A DNA stretch of 64,000 nt. Source: an uncultured Lachnospiraceae bacterium (GTDB lineage Bacteria; Bacillota; Clostridia; Lachnospirales; Lachnospiraceae). Location: contig CATOPL010000003.1 of NCBI GenBank assembly GCA_951802115.1, positions 1 to 64,000 of the forward strand. The letters run 5' to 3'. Below, one piece after another: positions 43,451 to 50,826 of this stretch; position 1 is the first letter of the stretch; the number at the start of each line of letters is the position of its first letter. The position numbers were made by a program, and so were the translations under genes. Under the pieces are notes generated by a model, which did not search any database, was not told the origin of the DNA, and saw only the letters and a list, made by a program, of their open reading frames with translations.

Positions 43451-44857
43451 TTAGACTTCCTCCTTGTTTTTCGCATGTTTTATGCTGTTTAAAGTATCGT
43501 CCACCAGCTCGTCCAACGTCAGTCTGCTCATCCCCCTCATATAGGTGATCAGCTCACAGAACGCCGGATGAACCAGCTTCTCTGGAATGATACGCATTCC
43601 CTGTTGAATTGCCAGGATCGGCATGATCATGCCCGCATTACAGTCCGCGTCCACACCGCACATCGTCACGATATGAAGGGTTTCTGTATAATCGCCGCCC
43701 CCGTAATAAAGCGCAATCACTTCACAGCAGGCGTTCGGATAGGCATGGATCCAGTTATATTTTTTATATCTTTCCTGACAGTCAGACAGTGCCTGATGCC
43801 AGTCCTGATAACGTTCACAGCATTCCCAGGCAAAAGTCACCACGGAATGGTATTCACTGTCTGCCGGAATCAGATCAATAGCGCAGCGCAGAAGCCCGCG
43901 TACATCCGGTTCTGTGAAAGCCAGCGAGGTCAGCACTGCATTAAAGACTTCACCCAGAATGCCGTTGCCGGCATGCGCCACTTCTCCGTCCGCCCAGGCC
44001 AGCCTGGCCGCCAGATAGGCGTCTCCGGGAGCCACCATGCCACAGATTCCGCCTTTCATCTGTGCGCCGATCCACTCGCAGAAAGGATTATGGAACGTAC
44101 CGCTCTCGGGCGGCAGAATCCCGCTTTTGATATTCCGAAGCGCAATCTCTTCTGCAGACCATCCGCAGGGTACCAGTCCTGCCCAGGCCAGCGCTATTTG
44201 CTTCGAAGTCACTTCATATCCGTCTCTGGAAAATGCATCCAGAAACGCCAGTTCATAGGTAATATCATCATTGTATGTATTCGGTTCCCGCAGATAGCCG
44301 TACACCTCTCCAAACGCTTTATACAGATTCTGTGAGGTATAGCCTTCCACCATCGTTCCCATAGCGGCGCCGATCATCTGCGACAGCCATGCCGCCTTCA
44401 GCAATTCCCGAAACTCCGGCGTATTCGTATCCACCGGCTTCTTCTCGGGAAAACACACCGCCTCTTTATACTGTTCAAAAGAAACATACTGTACATAATT
44501 CCAGTAAGGAGATGATTCATCCTTTTCTGCATGCGAAAGCTCATAACGAAGTTCTGCAGATATCTCATGAAGCTTCACATAATCCCCTTCAGCGTGAACC
44601 TTGATCCCCTGTTCCAGAAGTTCATATGCACGTTCTCCTGCCCGATATCCCCGATTCTCCAATGCCTGTACTGCCGCCGCCATGATCCGTTCCGGAGCTC
44701 CGGAACCCGGCACGTGGCTTTCCCAGTCCAGACTCAGAATCTGGTCATAGAATTTCTGTGTCTCCAGATTGGCCGTCCAGGTCTGATCTTCTTCCGGGAG
44801 AACTACCGGCTTCGCGTTCCAGTACAGCTCTCCTGCCAGTTCCCACGCTTTTTTCAT
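43451..44857 (-). CDS. ADP-ribosylglycohydrolase (DraG)-family protein
   Basis: 468 residues from the ATG that overlaps the deoD stop (ATGA). The DraG-type fold has the N-terminal metal motif YNDDITYELAFLD, AAWLSQMIGAAMGTMVEG, and the C-terminal CGVDADCNAGMI (D-x-D metal ligands). The N-terminal 130 residues are an extra helical region. Encoded with deoD and a nucleoside importer, it is more likely to act on imported (ADP-ribosyl or nucleoside) small molecules than on protein. This is inference from context. Confidence 0.85.
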   Translation of the reverse strand: MKKAWELAGELYWNAKPVVLPEEDQTWTANLETQKFYDQILSLDWESHVPGSGAPERIMAAAVQALENRGYRAGERAYELLEQGIKVHAEGDYVKLHEISAELRYELSHAEKDESSPYWNYVQYVSFEQYKEAVCFPEKKPVDTNTPEFRELLKAAWLSQMIGAAMGTMVEGYTSQNLYKAFGEVYGYLREPNTYNDDITYELAFLDAFSRDGYEVTSKQIALAWAGLVPCGWSAEEIALRNIKSGILPPESGTFHNPFCEWIGAQMKGGICGMVAPGDAYLAARLAWADGEVAHAGNGILGEVFNAVLTSLAFTEPDVRGLLRCAIDLIPADSEYHSVVTFAWECCERYQDWHQALSDCQERYKKYNWIHAYPNACCEVIALYYGGGDYTETLHIVTMCGVDADCNAGMIMPILAIQQGMRIIPEKLVHPAFCELITYMRGMSRLTLDELVDDTLNSIKHAKNKEEV

Positions 44858-45561
44858 AAGCCTGCAGCGACTCCGAGAGCCACTTTCATCATATTGGTAA
44901 AACCATTCTGACGTTCTTCTGCCGACATCTCCTCTTCCGAAATCATGGAATCCGACACGGTAAAAATCCCCAGTGCACGCACGCCGGCGCGGGCTGCGTT
45001 GCAGTACAGCGCAAAGCTCTCCATCTCCGCCGCCAGAATACCCATTTTGGCCCATTCCTTCCATTCAGGAGTCTCATTGTAAAAAATATCAGAAGAAAGC
45101 ACATTTCCCACAATATACGGAAACTTATTTTTCTCTGCTTCTTCCACTGCCCGGCTCAGAAGCTCAAACGATGCCACTGCGGAGAAACTGCCCGGCAGAT
45201 GATACTGATGTGCATAATTCGTATCTGTGCTGGACCCTGCCGCCATTACAATATCTCCCAGTTTAACCTGCTCCTGCATCCCGCCACAGGACCCGATACG
45301 GATCAGATTCTTTACTCCATACATATGGATCAACTCATAGGAATAGATACCGATGGAAGCACAGCCCATACCTGTCCCCATGACAGATACCCGCTTCCCT
45401 TCATAAGTTCCGGTAAATCCGAACATGTTCCGAACAGAATTAAACTGAACCGCATCTGTCAGAAATTGATCTGCAATCACTTTTGCCCGGAGCGGGTCGC
45501 CCGGAAGCAGTACAGTTTCGGCAATATCTCCCATCTTTGCCGCGTTATGTGGTGTTGACAT
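44854..45561 (-). CDS. deoD: Purine-nucleoside phosphorylase DeoD type
   Basis: 235 residues, normal length. Motifs: STPHNAAKMGDIAETVLLPGDPLRA, RIGSCGGMQ, EMESFALY, SDSMISEEEMSAEERQ. Cleaves purine nucleosides with phosphate. ATG 45561 with AAGGAGG six bases upstream was selected; the upstream ATG at 45678 adds a non-conserved extension. First gene of a salvage operon: deoD - DraG-like - BmpA - NupO - NupP - NupQ. Confidence 0.95.
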   Translation of the reverse strand: MSTPHNAAKMGDIAETVLLPGDPLRAKVIADQFLTDAVQFNSVRNMFGFTGTYEGKRVSVMGTGMGCASIGIYSYELIHMYGVKNLIRIGSCGGMQEQVKLGDIVMAAGSSTDTNYAHQYHLPGSFSAVASFELLSRAVEEAEKNKFPYIVGNVLSSDIFYNETPEWKEWAKMGILAAEMESFALYCNAARAGVRALGIFTVSDSMISEEEMSAEERQNGFTNMMKVALGVAAGL

Positions 45562-45804
45562 AAATACCCTCCTTATCCGGTATCTGACGTCTCTTTCTTT
45601 GCTGAAACAGTTTGATACCTTTTTTATTTCATTTCGTTGCTCATATATCACCAATTTTCGCAGAAAATTAATGAACATCCTGTGTATCAGTGCACTTCCC
45701 TACATTAAGGGCTCCGCCTCATGCTCTTTTACAGAAACGTACAGATTTTAAAAAATATAACGGACTGTACACTGGCAAATTCCTAAATGATATTTTCACA
45801 AATA

Positions 45805-45837
45805 CAGATCAGGCAGCGCTGCATCAACACTGATCTG
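45805..45837 (-). promoter_or_regulatory. Leader hairpin upstream of deoD
   Basis: CAGATCAG (45805-45812) and CTGATCTG (45830-45837) form a perfect 8-bp stem enclosing the palindrome GCAGCGCTGC. It lies downstream of the likely -10 at about 45852-45857, so it would be transcribed. It could be an operator or RNA element. Confidence 0.4.
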
Positions 45838-46203
45838 ATGTATGCCGACATTATATCATAGTTGCTGTCTTTTTTCCACATTGTTTTATGTAATATGTAC
45901 AAAATCATCTGTACTGCTGCTTTTCATACATTTGCAGTGCAGTACAGCGCAGTTCTTTTAACTTTTTTACATGATGTTGCACCTTTGTTCAGTTCCTGTG
46001 CAATCCACTGATCATATCAGACGGAAGCGAACTTCTGTCATCTCTGCCATAACTGATCACCCGAATATCACCTGTCTTTTTCGTGAGGTTTTTTCCAAAA
46101 ACAGTTTACATTTGGATGTTGCTCCTGTATTCCCGCTCAGCTGGCAAGCGACTCCCTCACTCCATGAATCTATAAGATAATTTTTTCGTTTCTTTCTCAA
46201 GAC

Positions 46204-46232
46204 TTGCAAGAGAAAACTTTTCCATATATAAT
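46204..46232 (+). promoter_or_regulatory. Promoter for the MGMT-family gene
   Basis: TTGCAA at 46204-46209 and TATAAT at 46227-46232 are 17 bases apart; the gene starts at 46301. Confidence 0.65.
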
Positions 46233-46300
46233 GACATCAAGAAAAAAGCCTTCTGCTTTTAGAGCAGACCGGCACATCTTCTGTTGAAAGGAGTTCAAAA

Positions 46301-46609
46301 ATGTCCGCAGCTCTGACTGAAGATTTCATCTATGAGGTCCTTTCTGCAGTGGAAGAGATTCCGAAAGGAAAGGTCGCTTCTTATGGACAGATCGCAAGGC
46401 TGATCGGCAGAGAAAAAAATGCCCGACTTGTGGGAAAGACTCTGGGCATCTCTGAATACTATGGGCAATACCCGTGTCACCGCGTCGTAAACCATGCCGG
46501 AAGACTGGCGCCTCATTTTCATGAACAGAAAAATCTGCTTTTGGAAGAAGGCGTAAAATTTAAAAGCAGTACTCATGTGGATATGAAAAAATGTCAATGG
46601 GAGTGCTGA
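46301..46609 (+). CDS. MGMT-family O6-alkylguanine methyltransferase-like protein
   Basis: 102 residues, the length of the catalytic DNA-binding domain alone. IPKGKVASYGQIARLIG and the active-site PCHRVV (Cys59) are present, so it has the acceptor cysteine and is not an alkyltransferase-like protein with Trp in that place. The downstream N-(G)R-L-A segment agrees with the family. It lacks the usual N-terminal MGMT domain; small members of this kind are common in Clostridia. AAAGGAG lies before the ATG. Confidence 0.87.
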   Translation: MSAALTEDFIYEVLSAVEEIPKGKVASYGQIARLIGREKNARLVGKTLGISEYYGQYPCHRVVNHAGRLAPHFHEQKNLLLEEGVKFKSSTHVDMKKCQWEC

Positions 46610-46730
46610 TTTTGACAGAAATGCACCTGATTTTCCACCATCCCTAGAGTTTGTTTGAAAATTTTTCAATAGTTTATCATACCCTCAGTGGATAAGGGTA
46701 CCGATTTATAATACAAAGGAGATCAACACC

Positions 46731-47153
46731 ATGTATTCATTTCTTGTACTGCTGGCCGGCATCCTTCAGTCCGCCATGATGAGTTTCAACGGACTACTGG
46801 CAGAATCTGTAAGTCTGTGGGGGGTAAGCCTCATCGTCCACGTTTCCGGAGGAGTATTGCTCCTGCTGTACATCCTGCTGTTTATCCGGGAAAGAATCAC
46901 TCTCCGGGGAATGCCCTGGTATTTGTATTCTTCCGGATTTTTCGGCGTTCTTCTGGTATCCGTCAGCAGCTACTGCGTCGGAATCCTGGGAGCCGCCGTT
47001 ACCACCTGCCTGTCTGTAGCAGGACAGCTTTTTATCTCCGCCGTCATTGATCATTATGGTCTGTTTCACGTACCGCGGGTTCCTTTCAGCCCCAGACGCA
47101 TCCCCTGTTTCCTCATGATCCTGGCAGGAATTATCCTTTTAAATCTGTCCTGA
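46731..47153 (+). CDS. DUF606/YdcZ-family membrane protein, half 1
   Basis: 140 residues with about five transmembrane helices. GILQSAMMSFNGLLAE and the Gly/Ser-rich helices match DUF606 (YdcZ), a subfamily of the drug/metabolite transporter superfamily. AAAGGAGA precedes the start. A second DUF606 protein follows, and the two probably form a heteromeric transporter. Substrate unknown. Confidence 0.82.
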   Translation: MYSFLVLLAGILQSAMMSFNGLLAESVSLWGVSLIVHVSGGVLLLLYILLFIRERITLRGMPWYLYSSGFFGVLLVSVSSYCVGILGAAVTTCLSVAGQLFISAVIDHYGLFHVPRVPFSPRRIPCFLMILAGIILLNLS

Positions 47154-47242
47154 TGGGAGCGTGTTTTCTAACCTGGTTTAACGAACCGGCGGAGGATTTC
47201 GAACCAAAATCTCCTCCTGCTGTATTCAAAGGAGTTTTCACT

Positions 47243-47674
47243 ATGTATCTGATCGTTTTTGTTGCATTTTTATATGGATGCGCCACGGTAGTTTCCAAGA
47301 TGATCAATTACCGCGCCGCACAGGAACTGGGAACTTGGAACGGATCCCTTGTCAACTATGTGGTGGCTAGTATCCTGGCCTTGATCCTGCTGCTTTTTTC
47401 TCCATATGCTAAAGCGGATCTGCAGGCATGTACCGCCGTTCCCGTCTATCTCTATGCCGGCGGGGCCTTCGGTGTGATTGCTTTTGTCATCACCATCATT
47501 ACCCTGAACCGGATGAAAGTTTTCCAGTCTACCATTCTTCTGCTGGCAGGTCAGCTGCTGGCCGGAATTCTGTTCGATGTGGCCATATTCGGCAATTTCA
47601 CCTGGGCCAAATTCACCGGAGTTCTCCTGGTGACCACTGGCATTTTATGGGACAAGAAAGTGACTGCCCCTTGA
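47243..47674 (+). CDS. DUF606/YdcZ-family membrane protein, half 2
   Basis: 143 residues from ATG 47243 with AAAGGAG eight bases upstream; the 47153 ATG would give a soluble, non-family 30-residue extension. Five transmembrane helices (FVAFLYGCATVVSKMINYRAAQELGT-type opening, then AGGAFGVIAFVITIIT and STILLLAGQLLAGILFDV). Paired with the preceding gene. Transcribed together, 89 bases apart. Confidence 0.8.
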   Translation: MYLIVFVAFLYGCATVVSKMINYRAAQELGTWNGSLVNYVVASILALILLLFSPYAKADLQACTAVPVYLYAGGAFGVIAFVITIITLNRMKVFQSTILLLAGQLLAGILFDVAIFGNFTWAKFTGVLLVTTGILWDKKVTAP

Positions 47675-47721
47675 TTTCTCCCTCTGTCTGTGATAATTTT
47701 TTCCTGTAACCAGGACTGAAA

Positions 47722-48047
47722 ATGCAAAACTTTAAACATACAGCATCTGACCGAACCATGCACAGAACACTTTTTGTGCGTGCCTTGAACAAAAATACGT
47801 TCCGCACAACGGACAGAGCCCGGCTGATGCGGAACTTTATCTTACAGCATCTGCTCGTGCTATGTCTGGAACGTTTTTCCGGCGTACCTCAGACGGAAAT
47901 ATGTTCCGCACAACGGACAGAGCCCGGCTGATGCAGAACTTTATCTTACAGCATCTGCTCGTGCTATGTCCGGAACGTTTTTCCGGCGTACCTCAGACGG
48001 AAATACGTTCCGCACAACGGACAGAGCCCGGCTGATGCGGAACTTTA
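47722..48047 (+). repeat. 104-bp tandem repeat array upstream of the PfkB kinase gene
   Basis: Anchors GTTCCGCACAACGG recur at 47799, 47903 and 48007, exactly 104 bases apart. A degenerate fourth unit lies upstream from about 47722. Each unit contains TTCCGCA ... TGCGGAA and CCGGAA-CGTT-TTTCCGG-type inverted repeats. The last unit ends 17 bases before the kinase ATG. No start or reading frame is conserved across units. Confidence 0.85.
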
Positions 48048-48064
48048 AATAAGGAGATCTACAT

Positions 48065-48961
48065 ATGAAACAGGTATTAGTCGTCGGTTCCACGGTCACG
48101 GATGTGATCATTCATCTGGATCATCTGCCGGGAACCGGTGAAGATGTACATGTAATCAAACAGACCATGTCCCTGGGCGGATGCGCCTACAATGTTTCCA
48201 ACATGATCCGGCTTTTCGGGGTGCCTTATATTCTTTTTTCTCCTGTAGGAAAAGGAACCTACGGACATTTTGTCCGGGAAGCTCTGGCCGGAAAAGGCAT
48301 TCAGAGCCCCATTCCCACTCCGGAACAGGAGAATGGATGCTGCTACTGCTTTGTGGAGTCTTCCGGTGAGCGCACTTTTGTCTGTCATCGGGGCGCAGAG
48401 TACCGTTTCCGCCCGGAATGGTTCGACCTGCTGGATGCGGATTCTATTAGCAGCGTCTATATCTGCGGACTGGAGATCGAAGAACCCACTGCCGTTCATA
48501 TTGTCCGCTTTCTGGAAGAACATCCTGCCCTTCAGGTATATTTTGCCCCGGGACCAAGAATCCTGATCCTTTCACCGGAGATTCTTTCCCGGATTTTTGC
48601 GCTTTCTCCTATTCTCCATCTGAACGAAACCGAAGCGCTTTCCTACACCGAAACAAATACTGTGGAAAAGGCCGCACAGACTCTGTATGAGAAGACCGGC
48701 AATACCGTTGTTATCACTCTCGGCGAACGCGGAGCATATTACAGGACTAGAGAAACCGCAGCGTATATTTCCGGTACTGCAACAAAACAGACCGATACAA
48801 TCGGAGCCGGAGATTCGCATATCGGCACAATCATTGCCCGCCAGCAGCAGGGAGCATCCATAGAAACAGCTATCACTGATGCCAACAAAGTCGCCGCCGC
48901 TGTAGTCGGGACCAGCGGAGCGCTGCTCCCGGAAGAGACATTTCAGACGCTTGGATTCTGA
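48065..48961 (+). CDS. PfkB/ribokinase-family carbohydrate kinase
   Basis: 298 residues. N-terminal substrate region (VVGSTVTDVIIHLDHLPGTGEDVHV and LGGCAYNVSNMIRLFG, where the usual GG-N-A is GGCAYN), ATP site TLGERGAYYR and catalytic DTIGAGDSHIG (Asp). The substrate (ribose, pseudouridine or another sugar/nucleoside) is not identifiable; the nucleoside operon on the other strand makes a nucleoside-related substrate plausible. AAGGAG eight bases upstream of the ATG. Confidence 0.88.
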   Translation: MKQVLVVGSTVTDVIIHLDHLPGTGEDVHVIKQTMSLGGCAYNVSNMIRLFGVPYILFSPVGKGTYGHFVREALAGKGIQSPIPTPEQENGCCYCFVESSGERTFVCHRGAEYRFRPEWFDLLDADSISSVYICGLEIEEPTAVHIVRFLEEHPALQVYFAPGPRILILSPEILSRIFALSPILHLNETEALSYTETNTVEKAAQTLYEKTGNTVVITLGERGAYYRTRETAAYISGTATKQTDTIGAGDSHIGTIIARQQQGASIETAITDANKVAAAVVGTSGALLPEETFQTLGF

Positions 48962-48989
48962 AATGTATATGGTGTCTGATCTTTACGCT

Positions 48990-49607
48990 TCATCGTTCCC
49001 AGTATTGAACCCCAGCCGCCCTGGCCTCTTCCAGGGCGCGCCCCATAATCTCTGTTTCCCGTTCCGGCTGAAAATCCATCCCTTCTGCATAAATACACCG
49101 AAAATCCGGGATTCCGAACATCCCGCACAGCGCCTGCAGATACCTGGCTCCCTGCTCCATGGAACCGCCCTCGTAGAATCCTCCCCGGCTGGTAAAAAAC
49201 AGCAGATCCTTCGCACGACACATACCATACATACCGTCTGGATTACAGCCAAAAGTAATTCCATCCAGGGAAATATTTTCAATATACAGTTTAAGAACTG
49301 CCGGAATGCTCAAATCCCAGAAAGGCGCTGCCACCAGAATTCGATCCGCTTCTGCAAACTGACGGGCCAGATCAAACCGCGGATGCATACGGTTATTTTC
49401 CTCCAAAAGCTTCTGCCGTTCTTCGAAAAACTTCCCGGTCAGCGGTCTTAAATCCATCTGCGCCAGATCCAGTTGCGTATAAGTAAAAGGATCCGTCGCG
49501 GACGCTCTCATACAATTCAGAAACGCCTCCGCAAGAATCCAGGTCCTGGATTCTCTGCCCCGAATACATCCGTTGATCATCAGCACTTTTGTCTTCTCTT
49601 CTTTCAT
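48990..49607 (-). CDS. FMN-dependent NAD(P)H oxidoreductase, flavodoxin fold (AzoR-like)
   Basis: 205 residues. Fold markers: VLMINGCIRGRESRTWILAEAF (FMN phosphate loop), AAPFWDLSIPAVLKLYIENI and the G-x-T-F region, as in azoreductase-type quinone reductases. Cytosolic, probable NADH-dependent two-electron reduction of quinones or azo compounds. Convergent with the PfkB gene. AGGAAGG upstream. Confidence 0.85.
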   Translation of the reverse strand: MKEEKTKVLMINGCIRGRESRTWILAEAFLNCMRASATDPFTYTQLDLAQMDLRPLTGKFFEERQKLLEENNRMHPRFDLARQFAEADRILVAAPFWDLSIPAVLKLYIENISLDGITFGCNPDGMYGMCRAKDLLFFTSRGGFYEGGSMEQGARYLQALCGMFGIPDFRCIYAEGMDFQPERETEIMGRALEEARAAGVQYWER

Positions 49608-49961
49608 TATGATACTTTCCTTCCTTAATCAGACTGACAGCAATCTCCGTTCCTCCTGGTGTACAGCAGCACAAAGATATCCGGCTTTATTTTACTATAC
49701 CGGCAGGATCAGTGCAAGCTCGTTTGCCCACACCGATTCGGGTTCATTACTCCGTTTCCTCAGATCATACCACTGTCCGCCTGTATCTGCCAAAAAGAAG
49801 TGCCGGGATAACAATCAGCGGAACAAAGATATCCCTCAGGAAAACCGGTGCCAACATAAATGTACCTCAGAAAATGTCGGCCGCCGCAAAAAACGTGACC
49901 AGATCACAGATAAATTTCCGCCGATCAGATATACTGTAAACAAATCACATCGGAGGTAAAA
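49608..49961. other. Intergenic region with a possible decayed membrane ORF
   Basis: On the minus strand a frame containing one stop reads SDRRKFICDLVTFF, then after the stop MLAPVFLRDIFVPLIV, PALLFGRYRR. It resembles the remnant of a small hydrophobic protein but matches no family I know. Only the plus-strand ribosome binding site CGGAGG at the right end is clear. Confidence 0.3.
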
Positions 49962-50369
49962 ATGAAAAAAAAGATGTTTATTCCTGCAGTTCTGCTTTTC
50001 ACAGTTTTGTTATTGATAAAATTTTCCGCAGGCCAAAAAATGAACGCCTGCAGCTATCGTCAGATATCCGCAGAAGAAGCGGCCGCTATGATGACAACAG
50101 AAAAAAATTACATCCTCCTGGATGTGAGAACCGCCGGAGAATATGAGGAATCTCACATCCCGGGAGCGCTTAATCTCCCCAATGAAAACATCGGCACAGA
50201 GGAGATTCCAGAGCTGCCTGACAAAAACCAGCTCATTTTGATCTACTGCCGCAGCGGAACTAGGAGCAAGCAGGCAGCACAGAAACTTGTCGACTCCGGA
50301 TACACCAATATTGTGGAATTCGGCGGTATCCGGGACTGGAGAGGAGAGACCGTTTCCGGCGCATTGTGA
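49962..50369 (+). CDS. Rhodanese-domain protein with N-terminal membrane segment
   Basis: 135 residues. A hydrophobic segment at about 5-20 suggests export or anchoring. The rhodanese domain follows: ILLDVRTAGEYEESHIPGALNLP and the active loop CRSGTRSKQAA (Cys96), then GFGG-type WxG region (here GGIRDWRGE). Carries sulfane sulfur. CGGAGG upstream. Confidence 0.9.
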   Translation: MKKKMFIPAVLLFTVLLLIKFSAGQKMNACSYRQISAEEAAAMMTTEKNYILLDVRTAGEYEESHIPGALNLPNENIGTEEIPELPDKNQLILIYCRSGTRSKQAAQKLVDSGYTNIVEFGGIRDWRGETVSGAL

Positions 50370-50392
50370 CCGTGTCACAGAAATCTGTCCCC

Positions 50393-50421
50393 TTTTCAGT
50401 TATACTGTTTAGAACTGAAAA
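50393..50421 (+). other. Inverted repeat before the leader ORF
   Basis: TTTTCAGTT and AACTGAAAA (9 bp) flank an 11-base loop. It may terminate the first rhodanese transcript or act as an operator for the second. Confidence 0.4.
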
Positions 50422-50438
50422 AGGAAGGTATATACCGT

Positions 50439-50462
50439 ATGTATTTCCATCTGCTGTATTGA
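50439..50462 (+). CDS. Seven-codon leader ORF (MYFHLLY)
   Basis: ATG to TGA encoding MYFHLLY, with AAGGAAGG at 50421-50428, ten bases upstream. It precedes the second rhodanese gene by 42 bases. A short ORF with a good ribosome binding site in a leader can control downstream expression; no matching attenuator was identified. Confidence 0.35.
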   Translation: MYFHLLY

Positions 50463-50504
50463 TCAGCACACTAAATTTTATAAAAAGCAGAAAGGTACAA
50501 AATT

Positions 50505-50825
50505 ATGGGATTTTTTAACTTTATTAAGAACACAGACATCAATCAGGGCCTTCAGGACTATCGCCAGACATCCGGCGCCGTCCTTCTGGACGTACGTACT
50601 CCCCAGGAATACGCAGATGGACATATTCCCGAAAGCAAAAACGTCCCGCTGTCATCCCTTAGCCAGCCAGACGCTGTCACTGTCCAAAAAGATACTCCGC
50701 TTTTTGTATACTGTTATTCCGGCAGCAGAAGCCGCCAGGCCGCAGAGATACTGAAAAGCATGGGATATACAAATGTGAAAAATTTAGGAGGCATTGCTTC
50801 TTATACAGGAAAGGTGGAAAACTAA
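50505..50825 (+). CDS. Single-domain rhodanese
   Basis: 106 residues, soluble. LLDVRTPQEYADGHIPESKNVPL and the active loop CYSGSRSRQAA (Cys70), followed by GYTNVKNLGGI. Sulfurtransferase or persulfide carrier. The next gene starts two bases after its stop, so the two are coupled. Together with the fusion protein below, this makes three rhodanese domains in 2.6 kb. Confidence 0.9.
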   Translation: MGFFNFIKNTDINQGLQDYRQTSGAVLLDVRTPQEYADGHIPESKNVPLSSLSQPDAVTVQKDTPLFVYCYSGSRSRQAAEILKSMGYTNVKNLGGIASYTGKVEN

Positions 50826-50826
50826 T

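Larger units (their letters stand above)
45562..46300. other. Divergent 739-base intergenic region
   Basis: Contains the hairpin at 45805-45837 (in the probable deoD leader), a likely minus-strand -10 TATAAT at about 45852-45857, another inverted repeat CTGTACTGC/GCAGTACAG at 45909-45947, and the plus-strand promoter at 46204-46232. Between 45960 and 46200 I see no gene, and translations in all frames show no family signature. Confidence 0.5.

Noticed and set aside
45960..46200. Possible integrase or regulator fragment in the long intergenic region
   Set aside because: Short stretches looked protein-like, but none reached a recognisable motif.
47794..48047. 104-bp repeats considered as a CRISPR array
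   Set aside because: Units are contiguous with no unique spacers, far longer than CRISPR repeats, and no cas genes are nearby.
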